Shown here piece after piece: positions 1 to 10,609 of a stretch of 64,000 nucleotides of DNA (position 1 is its first letter; every line of letters begins with the position of its first letter). The stretch is taken from the NCBI GenBank assembly GCA_004369085.1, contig ML210223.1:1-64000 (forward strand), written 5' to 3'. A program made the position numbers and the translations under genes. The notes under the pieces were generated by a model. That model was not told where the DNA came from. It saw only the letters and a program-made list of their open reading frames with translations, and did no database searches. This DNA is from Coprinopsis marcescibilis. Lineage: Eukaryota; Basidiomycota; Agaricomycetes; Agaricales; Psathyrellaceae.

Positions 1-250
1 GTTGGTACCAGGTTGGGTGATGGTTACTTGTGGCTGTGGCTGATGGGAGTTGCTCGCGCGCGAAATTTCATCCACGACGCTCCCGTCAACCGTACGTTCC
101 GGATGTACGACGTTGACTTCCGCCAAATAGCCCATTTTTGAGATTCCCGTGCTGCTCAGAGTCTACGTCCCAGCGTCCTTCGTACCGCACACCCGGGTGA
201 TCGTCGTCAAAGTAAATTCCTCGTGCTGGGTACCTCGGATCGAGAGACAT
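1..250 (-). pseudogene. Broken 5' end of the PPxY-tail membrane protein family
   Basis: Reading down from an ATG at 250, the sequence encodes the family's N-terminal signature: FDDDHPGVRYEGRWDVD, then GGSQRRTSGT. It matches exon 1 of the genes at 898-2480 and 3197-4667. In intact members the next residues are roughly ASLSFSFxG, ending at a phase-1 splice donor. Here a stop codon follows TYG and I find no clean donor, so exon 1 looks disrupted. The rest of the gene, if present, lies left of the window. It could be a pseudogene or a member with a shifted donor. Homology is clear; the pseudogene status is an inference from this short stretch. Confidence 0.6.
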
Positions 251-897
251 GCGCTGTGAAAAGGATGCCAGCGCCCAGACGCTAAATTGTCAGCTTCCTG
301 TATTATGGGCAGGCTGGAAGTTTATCTGACGATCTTTGAGGATGTTGTTCTGCAAGTGCTACTGATCTGACCCCTGGGCCCCGAAGGCCATAATATCCGA
401 TGCGCGTTAAACTTCTTTCCCAGTCGTGTACATGACTTGGTAGTACAGATGTTCACAGGTACTACCAACTGTTTGGCTGGGACCTCTGGCTTGCGTTTCT
501 CTAGCAAGTCAAAGTTTATAGACTCTGGAGAATTGTCATCGGCGCTACAGTGGCTGCACACGAATGATAACATGGTGACGGGTTTATATAGTCGGGCGCT
601 CAATCAGAGCCAACCATCATCCTCAACAGTTACATGTGCACATGACTTGAACTTCTTACATTATTAGTTTCGCTGAACGCTGAGCGCCGGTTCTCTAACA
701 CGCTTACTGCAACTTAATCGGGCCTCCATCCCAGTTCACCGCACAGATGAGCAACACGTAAGTAAAAAAACAATATAACATTGATTATCCCCAAGAGTTA
801 AAGTAAACGGTTACAATGAGCTGAATCATACTACCAAATTGAATTGTCCGTATAAATAAATCATCACATGCATTGTCAATTGTGATCAACATTAGGC
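251..897. other. Intergenic, no gene seen
   Basis: AT-rich spacer between the broken family fragment and the 3' end of the next member. Short open stretches on both strands lack family motifs or splice structure. It probably holds the fragment's promoter and the 3' untranslated region of the 898-2480 gene. Confidence 0.5.
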
Positions 898-2480
898 TCA
901 TCCAGGGGTATAGGCGGGTGGAACAGCGTCAGCTTCTAATGTATTAAAACGGACACCACTATCCTGATAGAACACAGGGTTAGCTTCCGGCGGCCGAGTG
1001 CTGGCCAGTTGAGCCTTTGGGGAGATGAAAGTGCCTGGTGCTGTGGCGACCGCGCTTCCCGAATACGAGGCTGTCGATGGGCCAGAGGAGCTCGCTGATG
1101 TCCCAGTGTGGTGATGAGGTGCGAAAGGGGCTGGTTCACGAGTGCCTGAAGCCGCGCTTTTCGAATACGTGGGGTACGGTGCCAATGAATTTGAGGGGGC
1201 GGCTGACATCCCAGTGTAATGCTGAGTTGTGAAAGGAGTCAGTCCGTGAGTGTCAGGATCCAAAGGGATTCTGGTATAAGCCTGGGCACCGTATGTAGAC
1301 GCAAGGACGGCACCGAGTGGCTGGGCACCCAGGTATGAAACATCGCCGTCCAAACTCTCTGTTCTCCTCTTCCGCCTGAGAAAGATCCACAGTGCCGCTA
1401 CTAGCAGCAGAAGGAAAAGTACACCCCCGACTATACCCCCTACTATGGGACCTATCTGTGACCTAGTCTGCGTCTCCGGTGCTGCAGGACGCTCCAGTGG
1501 ATCCACACGGAGACCGTCTAATGTGGTTCCGAGGGTCCGAGGGTCCCGGTTGAAAATGTCACCATCCTCGATCCACAACAAGTTCAGGGCCAGCGGCGCT
1601 TCAAATCCTTCGTAAACGACCTTGAGCTGATGTCTGTTCCGAGGTAGCCTCTCCGTCTCGAAAAGCGTGTATTGACCGGTGTTGGATCGAGGACCATAGA
1701 TGGTAAAGTTGATAGGAGGTCCGCCATCCACGCTATATGTCGCTCGAGACTGGGCAGGGGATTGCCCGGACAAGGCCATGCCTCTCCAAACGAGGTGAGT
1801 ACCTGGTACGAATGTAACGAATAGCTATTCGTATTTTCGAGAAGGATATCGTACCGATGAATTCCATTTCCAAGAAACTATTCGGGCTCTTCGTAAACTT
1901 GGCATACGAGCCACCAGGATCATACTCCCAGTCTGGTCCATATCGAATGCTGGTGTCGTTTACGTCGAGCTGCGTGCTGTAGTTCGATAGTGTTGCGTGA
2001 TAGGCGGTGTTTGCTGATGGATACACGTTCATCATGTCCACCCATAACGGGGTCTCCTCGGTTGCTTCGATGTTCATTGTGAAAGTATGCATCTCGTTTG
2101 GATTGAGGGAGGCTATGGAGCAGTACGGAAAGTTGTTTTGAACGATGCGTGTCGTCGGCGATGGATAAACCTGTCCATCCACGATACATTCCCAGTCCAA
2201 CCCGTCGGTTGTTGAGTTTAAACTCCTGTTTGTCCCAAACAGTGAGATAACTGATCCTAGAACGATAATACTGTCAGGCTTCAGTTGAGGAAGCTTAGAT
2301 TGAACACCTACCCTGAAAAGAAAAAGAAAGAGACGCAGTTCCTGAGGTACGGTGCTGACCTCCGCCGTGGTACCCAAGAGTGTTAAGGTTGCTGTACTGC
2401 TCAAGATCAACCTCCCAATCCCCTTCATACTGGATGCCTGGATGATCGTCGTCGAAGGACAGATATCGCGGTGTCGCCAT
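898..2480 (-). CDS. Single-pass membrane protein, double beta-sandwich ectodomain, C-terminal PPxY (copy B)
   Basis: Three exons: 2312-2480, 1855-2256 and 898-1802, both introns phase 1, giving 491 aa. Exon 1 carries FDDDHPGIQYEGDWEVD and SFSFQG. Exon 2 (402 nt) carries WECIVDG and a second cysteine in FPYC, which may form a disulfide, plus several N-glycosylation sequons. Exon 3 starts GTHLVWRG and carries TYSVDGGPPINF, LFETERLPRNRH and DGDIFNRDPRTLG. A glycine-zipper membrane helix (PIVGGIVGGVLFLLLL, about residues 307-330) is followed by RRKRR, so the roughly 160-residue tail should be cytosolic. The tail ends in YQDSG and VPPAYTPG. No signal peptide is visible. The ectodomain resembles galactose-binding-like jelly rolls common in basidiomycete membrane proteins; ligand and function are unknown. 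Confidence 0.88.
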
Positions 2481-3196
2481 GATCACCCCTAGTGGAGTTA
2501 TAGTTCGGAAAGAAAGTGAGAGAGAGTACAATGTCACACCAGTGGGTTGAGGGTGTGAAATTGACCGCAGTCGGTGAGGTGCATTGCCGCAACGATCATC
2601 TGATCTGTGGGTTTGTTCAAACGGTGCATGTCAGCTCATGTCATGTCATTGAGGTTGTCACATTAACCTTGGAACTTGGTTGAATTGCGTGCGGAGTTCC
2701 CAGCGCTAAGAGAACAGAAAGTTGAAACCCAGTTGATTCACCGCGAGGGGATCACATCATAAGTTCGTGGTGCTAGGGCGAGCGGACGGTGAAAGTGTGG
2801 AAGCCAACTTGTTATTTGAGCCTACACACTGAGTGTTGAAGCCTGAAGCCCGGAATCTCACCAGGGAACGGTTCCAGAATGAGAATTCAACGATTGGGCT
2901 CGGTATCAAACAGGACCAAAGTCTGTGATAAATTCAGAATCGGAGGAGTTTGCTTCAAATGGTATGTTCCCTACTTGTATAGTTCGAACGTTGACGTTGA
3001 AGTTGATGGCACTGCATACTTGTACTTGGAAGAGGAAGAACTTCTGCGGTGAGAGCATGTTCTTAAAGCTCGAAGAGCATCCTGAAAGGCCTTGCGCATC
3101 TACAGTAGTGCAAGGATAGGATTGGGACTGAACAAAAGGGTTACACGGGAATCTGTATAGAACATAGAACACAACAATAACAACTAAGACCGACAA
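2481..3196. other. Intergenic between family copies B and C
   Basis: Promoter side of copy B and 3' untranslated region of copy C. A 96-codon open stretch at 2906-3196 on the minus strand begins right at the copy C stop and has no ATG start, so I do not call it. Nothing else is recognisable. Confidence 0.5.
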
Positions 3197-4667
3197 TCAA
3201 CTAGGGGTGTATGAAGGAGGAACTGCATTCTCGACGTTGGACGATCCGGGAGGGTTGAACCGCATCCCACTGTCCTGATAGTACACAGGATCGGGTGCTG
3301 GCTGGGCGCTAGCAAGCTGCGCCTTCGACGGTAAGACTCCACTTGGCGTGCCCGTCGAAGATGGGGCGTAAGACGTGGAGGGTGCATAACTTGAGGGAAT
3401 TCCCATCGAATGCTGAGTGATCGGTGGAGTAGAGTTGTAGCGGACTGGTTCATAGGGAGCTTTGCTGTACGTCTGCGCCCCATAGTTAGGCGAGAAACCT
3501 GCTGCGCCGAGCGGTTCGGCGTCAAGAACGGGTGCGAGCTGCTCTCGTTCCCTTTTGCGCTTGCGCAATAGCCACACCACCACTCCCACTATCAGAAGCA
3601 GAGCGACAACTCCGCCAACCACCCCTCCTACAATCGCACCAATCGGCGGTCCTGGGGCTTTTGGCCCTGCAGGGGCCACAATTTCCTCCAGGGGCAGGCC
3701 ATCCAAGGCTGGCCCGAGAGTACGAGGATCCCGGTCGAGAAGGTCACCTTCTGCGATCCTAAGCAAATTAAGAGCCAATGGCGTCTCGAACCCTTCATAA
3801 ACGACCCTGAGAGAATGTCTGTTGCGGGGGAGTTTCTCTGTTTCGAACAGAGTATATTGGCCGGTATTCTCTCGAGGGCCGAATATTGTGAAGTTGATCG
3901 GAGGGCCGCCATCCAAGCTATACGTTGCCCGTGATTGAGCAGGAGACTGGTTGGCCAAAGCCATGCCTCGCCAAATGACTTGAGAGCCTGGAGTTGACCG
4001 TTAGCCATGTGGAGGACCAATCAATTAGAAGCAGAAGCCTCACCGATGAACTCCATTTCCATGAAACTATTGGGCGTCCGAGTAAACCTGGCGAATGTCC
4101 CGGGGGCAAACTCCCATCCTGGACCGTATCTGATGCTGGTGTCGTTAACACTGAGTTGTGCGCTGTAGTCTGATAGTGTTTTGTGGTAGTCCGTATTTCT
4201 CGTTGGGTATACGTTGATCATGTCCGCCCAGAAAGGCGCACTCTCGCTCGCTTGGACATTCACTGTCAATGTATGAGTTGCATCCGAATCGAGGCCAGAA
4301 ACCGAGCAGTATTGGTAGCCATTCTGAATTATCCGGTCCAGCGGCGCCGGGTAAGCTTCACCATTCACGAAGCACTGCCAGTCCAAGTCCGACTCAGAGG
4401 TCTCCGTCGCAAATCTGTTGGTTCCGAATAACGAGATGACCTCGCCTGGTGAGGGTCAGTGACATGTACCTTAACCGTTGAGTACTGCTGCTAACCGCGG
4501 AAGGAGAGGGAAAGCGACCCGTTTCCGGTTATACGATGCTGGCTACCACCGAAATTTCCGACGGTGAACAGTCCTTCGTACTCTTGAGGATCTATCTCCC
4601 AGTTCCCTTCATATATTATGTCTGCGTGGTCGTCGTCGAAGGTTAAGAACCGCGGGATTGCGGACAT
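3197..4667 (-). CDS. Single-pass membrane protein, double beta-sandwich ectodomain, C-terminal PPxY (copy C)
   Basis: Exons 4496-4667, 4044-4445 and 3197-3987, phase-1 introns of 50 and 56 nt, giving 454 aa. This is the closest relative of copy B: exon 2 is again exactly 402 nt, and the second half opens GSQVIWRGMALANQSPAQSR. Conserved landmarks are LTFDDDHADIIYEGNW, WQCFVNG with a later YQYC, YGPGWE, LFETEKLPRNRH and DGDLLDRDPRTLGPALDG. The membrane helix has GAIVGGVVGGVVALLLI followed by RKRKR. The tail is about 125 residues with YYQDSGMRF near the end and the terminus VPPSYTPS. B and C lie head-to-tail on one strand and look like a recent tandem duplication. Function unknown. Confidence 0.88.
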
Positions 4668-5201
4668 TGTCGACCAGCGATAGTGGAATGAAGAAAGTGT
4701 TGGGAGGAGGAAAGGGTGAGAATTGTTGGGGATTTGACAAAACCCTGGCAAGGGCGTGGTTAATGTCAGGCGGTCATGACAGGGTGTACAAACTGGGGCG
4801 AGATCTCCGCTTGGGCGCTGCTCGAATGATCAAAAGCGTTGCCATAATGATGGCAGGAGAAAACAATCTCGTGCATCACGGTGCGCGGGAGCACAGCTGA
4901 GCGCTGAGCACTGCATATAAACCTGCCTCGAAATGATTAATCTGGAAAATAGGAGCACAAGGAATGGTGATGTGGGCATGCACCAGCCAGCTTCAAGTCG
5001 GAATTCAGAACCTCCTATTATTTTCGATACGTTACTATGATAGATGGACAGATAGCAGCAGATAGCTCAGTCGGCGATGTCGCCCCTGCGTGTGTACAAT
5101 TCGAATATTACATATACTCTGAATGAAGTTCAAAAACATGCCTTGATGCAACCTAATAGGTACAAAAAGGACCGACATGATCCAAAGGCAGTACGTCAAA
5201 G
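4668..5201. other. Intergenic, promoter side of copy C
   Basis: No gene recognised. It holds the 5' flank of copy C and ends at the left inverted repeat of the element at 5202-5644. Confidence 0.5.
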
Positions 5202-5644
5202 ATACTATCATTGACCAGAGGTTCGCGCATTCCCACAAGTTCGCGCATGTCACAGTGTGACCGTGACACGTTTCAATCTCAGCTGATGCACAACACTCGG
5301 CAAACTCATGCGCACTGAGCGTGAGAAGGAAGGGAGTGCAAGATCGGAAGACGCGAGTCGAGTCGCGACAAGTCAGCGCGGTTCTCAGGCTCTCACTCAA
5401 CAAACGCGAACCAATTTTTGAATTCCGCCCACCGGCTTTCGGCAAACGTGACAACCTTCCAAAATGGGCACCTGGTTCGGACACCGTTTCTTTTGAAAAA
5501 GATTATATAGACATGAGCGCAGTGGTGCATAGGCTACTTCTGTAGGATATGAGCGCAATCCGGGTAGAATTGTGGCCACAGGAGCCGGAATACTAAAATG
5601 CGCGAACTTGTGGGAATGCGCGAACCTCTGGTCAATGATAGTAT
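5202..5644. mobile_element. MITE-like element with 47-bp perfect terminal inverted repeats
   Basis: The 47 bases at 5202-5248 recur as an exact reverse complement at 5598-5644. Each arm contains two copies of the word GTTCGCGCAT. If the arms are trimmed by two bases, the element starts CTATCATTG and is bounded by TA on both sides, which fits a TA target-site duplication as made by Tc1/mariner-type transposases. The roughly 350-bp interior shows no convincing coding sequence, so it would be non-autonomous. Its right end is 15 bp from the stop codon of the Zim17-like gene, so it probably contributes to that gene's 3' untranslated region. Superfamily assignment is inference. Confidence 0.72.
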
Positions 5645-5659
5645 ACTGCAAGGATGAGG

Positions 5660-6305
5660 CTATGACTTTGTTCCTTCATCCGCATATTCGAAAACCCCAT
5701 TCGCGTCAATCCTTCCTCTGGTGACTTTATCACCATTTGCTTGTGCTAGCTTTTCAATGTCAACGTGAGATCCGTCTCCTGTCAGGTTTTGGAACCACCC
5801 AAGATGGTCAGCTATTAGGTGCCTGTAAAAGAGCTCCGTCAAACAGAGCAAACCGGCGCCCGATGATGCAAACGCGCCTGTTTTTGCAATTGGGGCATGT
5901 CACAATTACAATCCCCTTCTCGTAGGACCGTTTTGAGAATATGTGAGATTGAGGTTGCCCACATCCTTCCACGGCGCACGTTAATCCAATGGCCATCCTT
6001 GGCTGTCCTTCTGGTTCTTCCACCGGAACGGTTGCAGTCAGGTTTGTCGTAGGTGAACTTGCCGATTGTGGCGGGTCATCTGATTTTGCGTCGGGTGCCG
6101 TTGAATTCTGTTCCTTCAAAGCCCGGGTTGTCGTCGCAAATGCTCGAGAAAGAAAGACATGTTCCGAATTCCGGCCAATGCAGAACCTATCAGAGTTGCG
6201 AATCCAATTCCAGTTCACAGGCGGTTGGAGAGTAGCTCGGTGAGGACTGCGTTTCAGCGCGCCCGAGAATGTGGTCGCAGCTGTTCTGGACAATCTGGAT
6301 AGCAT
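5660..6305 (-). CDS. ZIM17: Mitochondrial DNL-type zinc-finger protein (Zim17/Hep1-like)
   Basis: Exons 5878-6305 and 5660-5822 give 196 aa. The N-terminus (MLSRLSRTAATTF, rich in R/S/T/A with no acid for about 45 residues) looks like a mitochondrial presequence. The DNL zinc finger follows: a CAVEGC cysteine pair, then HIFSKRSYEKGIVIVTCPNCKN, then HLIADHLGWF. Zim17/Hep1 proteins keep mitochondrial Hsp70 soluble and so support matrix import and Fe-S protein assembly; that is family knowledge. The exon join is notable: to give CPNCKNR-HLIADHLGWF, the 55-nt intron must use a GC donor (ACAG/GCGCGT) with acceptor TTTTACAG. The alternative GT donor inside this stretch would give only a 40-nt intron and add residues not found in the family. 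Confidence 0.88.
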
Positions 6306-6504
6306 GGTCGTCGTCGAGCGATGTAACTTGCTGAGGAACGATCGTGACGCGTTGTGTCATGATGGTTTGCGGAAGTTTCAGGCCGTATTTGCTTTTGTTA
6401 TGATCCCATTGTTATGAACTCGGTATCAAGCAGGAAATCAAAGGTTCGACTCCCGCTGCGGCAGGAAAAATGATTTTATTTCACCAAATGTAATGTTGAT
6501 AGAT

Positions 6505-9500
6505 TTATGGACTCAGAATGCTACTGTTGGAACGAAATCCAGTCTCCTCTGCTTCCGACACACAGTATGCTTTATATCGAAGGAGACTGGAGAGCTCACG
6601 CTCGCACATTTCCGGGTCCGCCAGATTCTCAGCCATACAGTGACGCAGGATCTGTATAGCTTCTTGTATGGCTTGCACAGCGTCGATGTGGGAACCCAAG
6701 CAGCTGAGACTGATGGCGTAGTTGTGTAGTGCCAAAGCAATCTCTGCACCGAAACTTGTCGGATCGCCTCTCGCCAACCCGCGGTATATACTGACGACTT
6801 CAAGTCTGAGACCGGAAGCCTCGGAATGGCGACCTAGAGGGCTGAGGTGGTTGGAGTAATTGTGAATCCCACGAGCCAAACGAAGTTGAGCAGTTAGTTC
6901 CCCTGTCTCCGCGAATCTTCGAAGACGGTCGATCGCTTCTTTCATAACGTCGGCGGCCTCTGTATGACGGCCCAGGTTGGTGAGACGGACAGCGAAAGCT
7001 TGGAGAGATATGACTAAATTGACATCGACTGCAGCTGGGACGCTCGCCGAGCCACCAGGCCGCGAAATGAGAATGGCGTCGTTTGCAAACTCCAGGGCGT
7101 CGATGTCGAGGTTGCTGTCCATATCATTGATGCTGATGGTGTCAATACGCATAGAAGAACACTCCGAAGGCTCCCTTTCCGCGAGCCTCCGAAAGATATC
7201 TATTGTCTCTTGAATCGGTTCAAGGGCATCGACATCTCGTCCGATGCTGCCAAGATTGGTTGCGTAAGAGTACAAAGCTCTCGCCAGACGATGTTCGAAC
7301 CACTGCTCCTCTTCCGTGAGACGGCGAAAGATAGTGATGCTCTCTTCTAGCAGTTCAAGAGCCTCCTTGGGGCGTTCAAGGTAGGCAAGATAATTGGAGC
7401 AGATGTACAGGGATGTGGCGAGATCGGGTTCAATTCCCACAGGATCTCGGAACGAGATCCTGCGGCAAAGCTTGATGGTTTCTTGCATGGCCTTTAGAGC
7501 TTCGTCATGGCGTCCCATATTGCTGATGTGGTTGGCGTATCGATACAGTGAGCACAGCAGGCCATACTCCAATGCTGGATCTTTTGCTGCAAGCCTGTTA
7601 AAGATGATGGTAGCCTGTCGAGCGAAGCTGCGAGCATCTGGATGATATCCTAGATGGCTGAGATAGTCGGCGTACGCATTGAGTGCTACCGCAAGGTTGG
7701 CTTCAAAAGTCGGATCCCTTGCCACAATGTCCCGGCAAATGACGATGGCGTCATACGCCGGCTCCAATGCCTCTTCCAACATGTCCAAATCGCTGAGGGT
7801 AACAGCAGTATAGTACAGGGAGCTGGCGAGGTAGGCGTCCGTGGATGTTGGATTTCTTTCCCCAAGCCTTCGAAAGATGACAATGGCTTCTTCCATGGAT
7901 TCCACAGCATGAGCTTTGCAGGACAGCTTCCGGAGATCGATGGCTTGATTGTATAGCGACTTGGCCAGGCGACGTTCGAATCCCGTATCGCTCACTGCAT
8001 ATTTTTGCAGGAGAGGAATGGCTTCCTCTCGAAGTTCGAGAGCATCCGTAAGGCGACCCGAATCACTGAGATAGTTGGCGTGGTGATAGAGGGATATTGC
8101 AAACTTGTATTCAAACGTCACTGGGTCTCTGGCAGCCAATCGGCGCCAAGCGGCCACGGTTTCTTCTATGCCATCGAGAGCGTCGAGGTGCCTCCCCAAT
8201 TTCTCAAGATTTTTGGCGCGTTGGTGTAGGGATTCGGCGAATTGTTGATCAAATGCGATTGTGGGCGAGCCCTTTGATGCAAGGCGCTGCAGTATTGTTG
8301 ACGCACGGATTGTCAATCTTTTCGCGTTCTTCGAGTCCAGTGTCCTGAATATGTTCACAGCTTCATCCAGAAACGGAACAGCTTCCTCATTCTTCGAGTT
8401 GTTCTTCAAGCACCGCCCGATATGTTGAAATAGCACTCCCGTTCCCTGGAGCACCTTGTCGTCGATGTGCACAGGATATACCTCCTGTGGATCGCAAATA
8501 CCTTGATTAGGGATCGTTTTCATCCGACGAAGAGACGACTCACCAAAGCTCGTACTCGCAGCGGTACTATATCTACCACTCTTCCGAGCGAGGCAGAGGT
8601 TTCTAGCAAAAAACGCGGGTTGCCGACGATGACATTGTGGAGTAATCGTGCATGGTCGTGGCTGAACATTTCGGCTTGGATTGCGAGGGTATGCTCCTTG
8701 ACGAACATGGTGGAATACCAGACGTGCTCCAAAATGTCGTCCCTCAGTAGCGGTGGCATCCTCTTAATCCGAAAAGGCATGGCAGACATCAGATCCCCAT
8801 GTAAGTGTTGCTTGAGGGCGGGTACTTTTGACGGGAGAAGATCACGACTTATGGTGAGTAGCGACAGTCGCGACAGTCGTCGGTGATGTTCCACGCAGTC
8901 AATACGAAAAGGCGACGGAGCTCTTTGAGTAAGATACTCCTGGACAGAGACGTGAAGGAGGCGAATGGGCTGCTGATGATTTCCGGAATAGTGTTGCAGA
9001 AGGGGCTGTAGTCGAGTGCATATCTTGTGGACGTGATGCTCTGTGATTCCATCTGGTGTGTATAAAGCTGCAATGCCAGCTGCTGAAAGCGGCTCCTTCA
9101 GAGTGACTAGCGCACCCACGATCGTCTTGTATTTCTCCACGAAACTCGAGTCCATCTGCAGCTCATGTGGTAGAACTCGGCTGTACATGGCATCCAGCTG
9201 AGACAGCCCACTGGCGTTCCAATGGCCGCTACCACCCTTCCCGTACACAATTTTTCGCAATTCTGCCGGCTCGTCGAAGGATTGCTGGAGGTGGTTAAGA
9301 ACGACGACGGCCCACAGGAAAACGCCTTCGGCTTTATCAACGAAGTCTTCGACTAGTTGAGGAGGTATCAATGCGCCGTAGGATGCCTCTGATAATCGTG
9401 CCTTCACGAAAGCCTTCAGATCTTCTCGAGAGGCGTGGCCTGTTAGCGACAGAGTGCATCGCTGAACGTGTGGGTAGGTGCCAAGATGATATGTTACTCT

Positions 9501-10307
9501 GGCCTCTGGGCGGGTTGTTGCGAGAATACGGAATGATGAGGGGAGAAGGGGGACAAAGTCGCGCAGCAATTGCAGCAACACGACGCTTTCCTCCTCGTCC
9601 AGGGCGTCGATAACGACCACATGTCTTCGATTGGCAGACAAGGATAGTGAAGCCGGAAGGACGAGATCTCGAAATTGTCGGGAAGGGGGTGCCGAGGCTA
9701 GACTGGAGTCTTCGGTGATCAACTGGCCGATTTTTTGTTTGACGTTGTCGTCGAGGCTGCAGACCCCTGACACTATGGAGGCCATGAAATTCTTGATATT
9801 GGATTTTCCGTCTAGGTGGTCGAAAAAAAAGCTGGCGACGAGTTGGCCCCGTTGGCGAGCATCTTGACAGACGGTATGTGCCAAGGTAGATTTCCCACTT
9901 CCAGTCGGCGCCTCCAAAAGGAATATCCTCCCTCCTTTCATGTCAAATTCATGATCGCTCTCAATCCACGAACGGATCTCATCCATGTGTTCTACGCGGG
10001 TGCCCTTAAGACACATGCGGTGGGGATCCCAAGAGCAACCATCTTGCTGAGGCAAGCCCTGTAGCGCAGCCTGGATCTGCCATTCTTTGCCTGGACATTG
10101 ATGGTATCATTCGGAAGATCCAACGTGAGTGGGCCAACTAACCTGAGTTGGGGTGGACGTAGAAATTCATATCCCTTCCCGCGACTTGCATATGAACATT
10201 GTGCAAACTAGTATAGCTTGCGTTTTGGAAAAGGTGTGTGCCTAATGCTGGGTCAGTAATTGCTATAACGTTTTCCTGAATACCAGATCCTCACCGTCGG
10301 TGGCCAT
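6505..10307 (-). CDS. NACHT-TPR protein 1 (fungal NLR-like)
   Basis: Four exons: 10295-10307, 10143-10247, 8544-10090 and 6505-8484, giving 1214 aa in one frame. The tiny first exon encodes MATD. Exon 2 carries a motif shared with NACHT-TPR 3: NVHMQVAGRDMNF. Exon 3 holds CSWDPHRMCLKGTR, the NACHT P-loop APTGSGKST (about residue 107) and Walker B VVVIDALDEE, then the winged-helix-like region common to this group. Exon 4, after a 59-nt phase-0 intron, is an array of degenerate 42-44-residue TPRs of the ALE-EAI-RRLA type, up to the C-terminus. Fungal NLR-like proteins of this kind are linked to non-self recognition and heterokaryon incompatibility in some species; no ligand is known here. The short N-terminus has no recognised effector domain. 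Confidence 0.87.
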
Positions 10308-10609
10308 GGTGCCAGCGCCCTTTACTCCTGCTTCTCCCCATTTCAGTCATACAGAAACGCGCTGTCTATATAGTCTTTGACTGGAATCGTGGGAGCCCAT
10401 ACAGCCCGAACACGACGAGGCAATTTATCAAAACGAATGCAAGTCGCACTGCCTCATGCTGTAACAGTCTGAGCGCCCAGTACGAGATGGAAGTTCCTGA
10501 CCAATTATTCAGAAGGACTGAGAGAGCAGTGCAATCACAAGTGGCTGAGCGACAAATCATCGTTATTTCAACCAGGATTACGCCTTTGACATATGTCTTT
10601 TCTTCGTCA
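10308..10609. other. Short intergenic spacer
   Basis: About 300 bp between the F-box gene's stop and the NACHT-TPR 1 start, both on the minus strand. It must hold the F-box 3' untranslated region and the NACHT gene promoter. No motif is distinctive. Confidence 0.5.

Noticed and set aside
2906..3196. 96-codon minus-strand frame with a hydrophobic start (LVVIVVFYVLY)
   Set aside because: No ATG; it begins at the stop region of copy C and lies in its expected 3' untranslated region.
6414..6464. tRNA-like 3' end: GGTTCGACTCC matches a Pol III B box and is followed by TGCGGCA
   Set aside because: No matching acceptor 5' strand or intact T stem: the bases before the loop (AAAGG) do not pair with CCCGC. 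At most a tRNA remnant or chance match.
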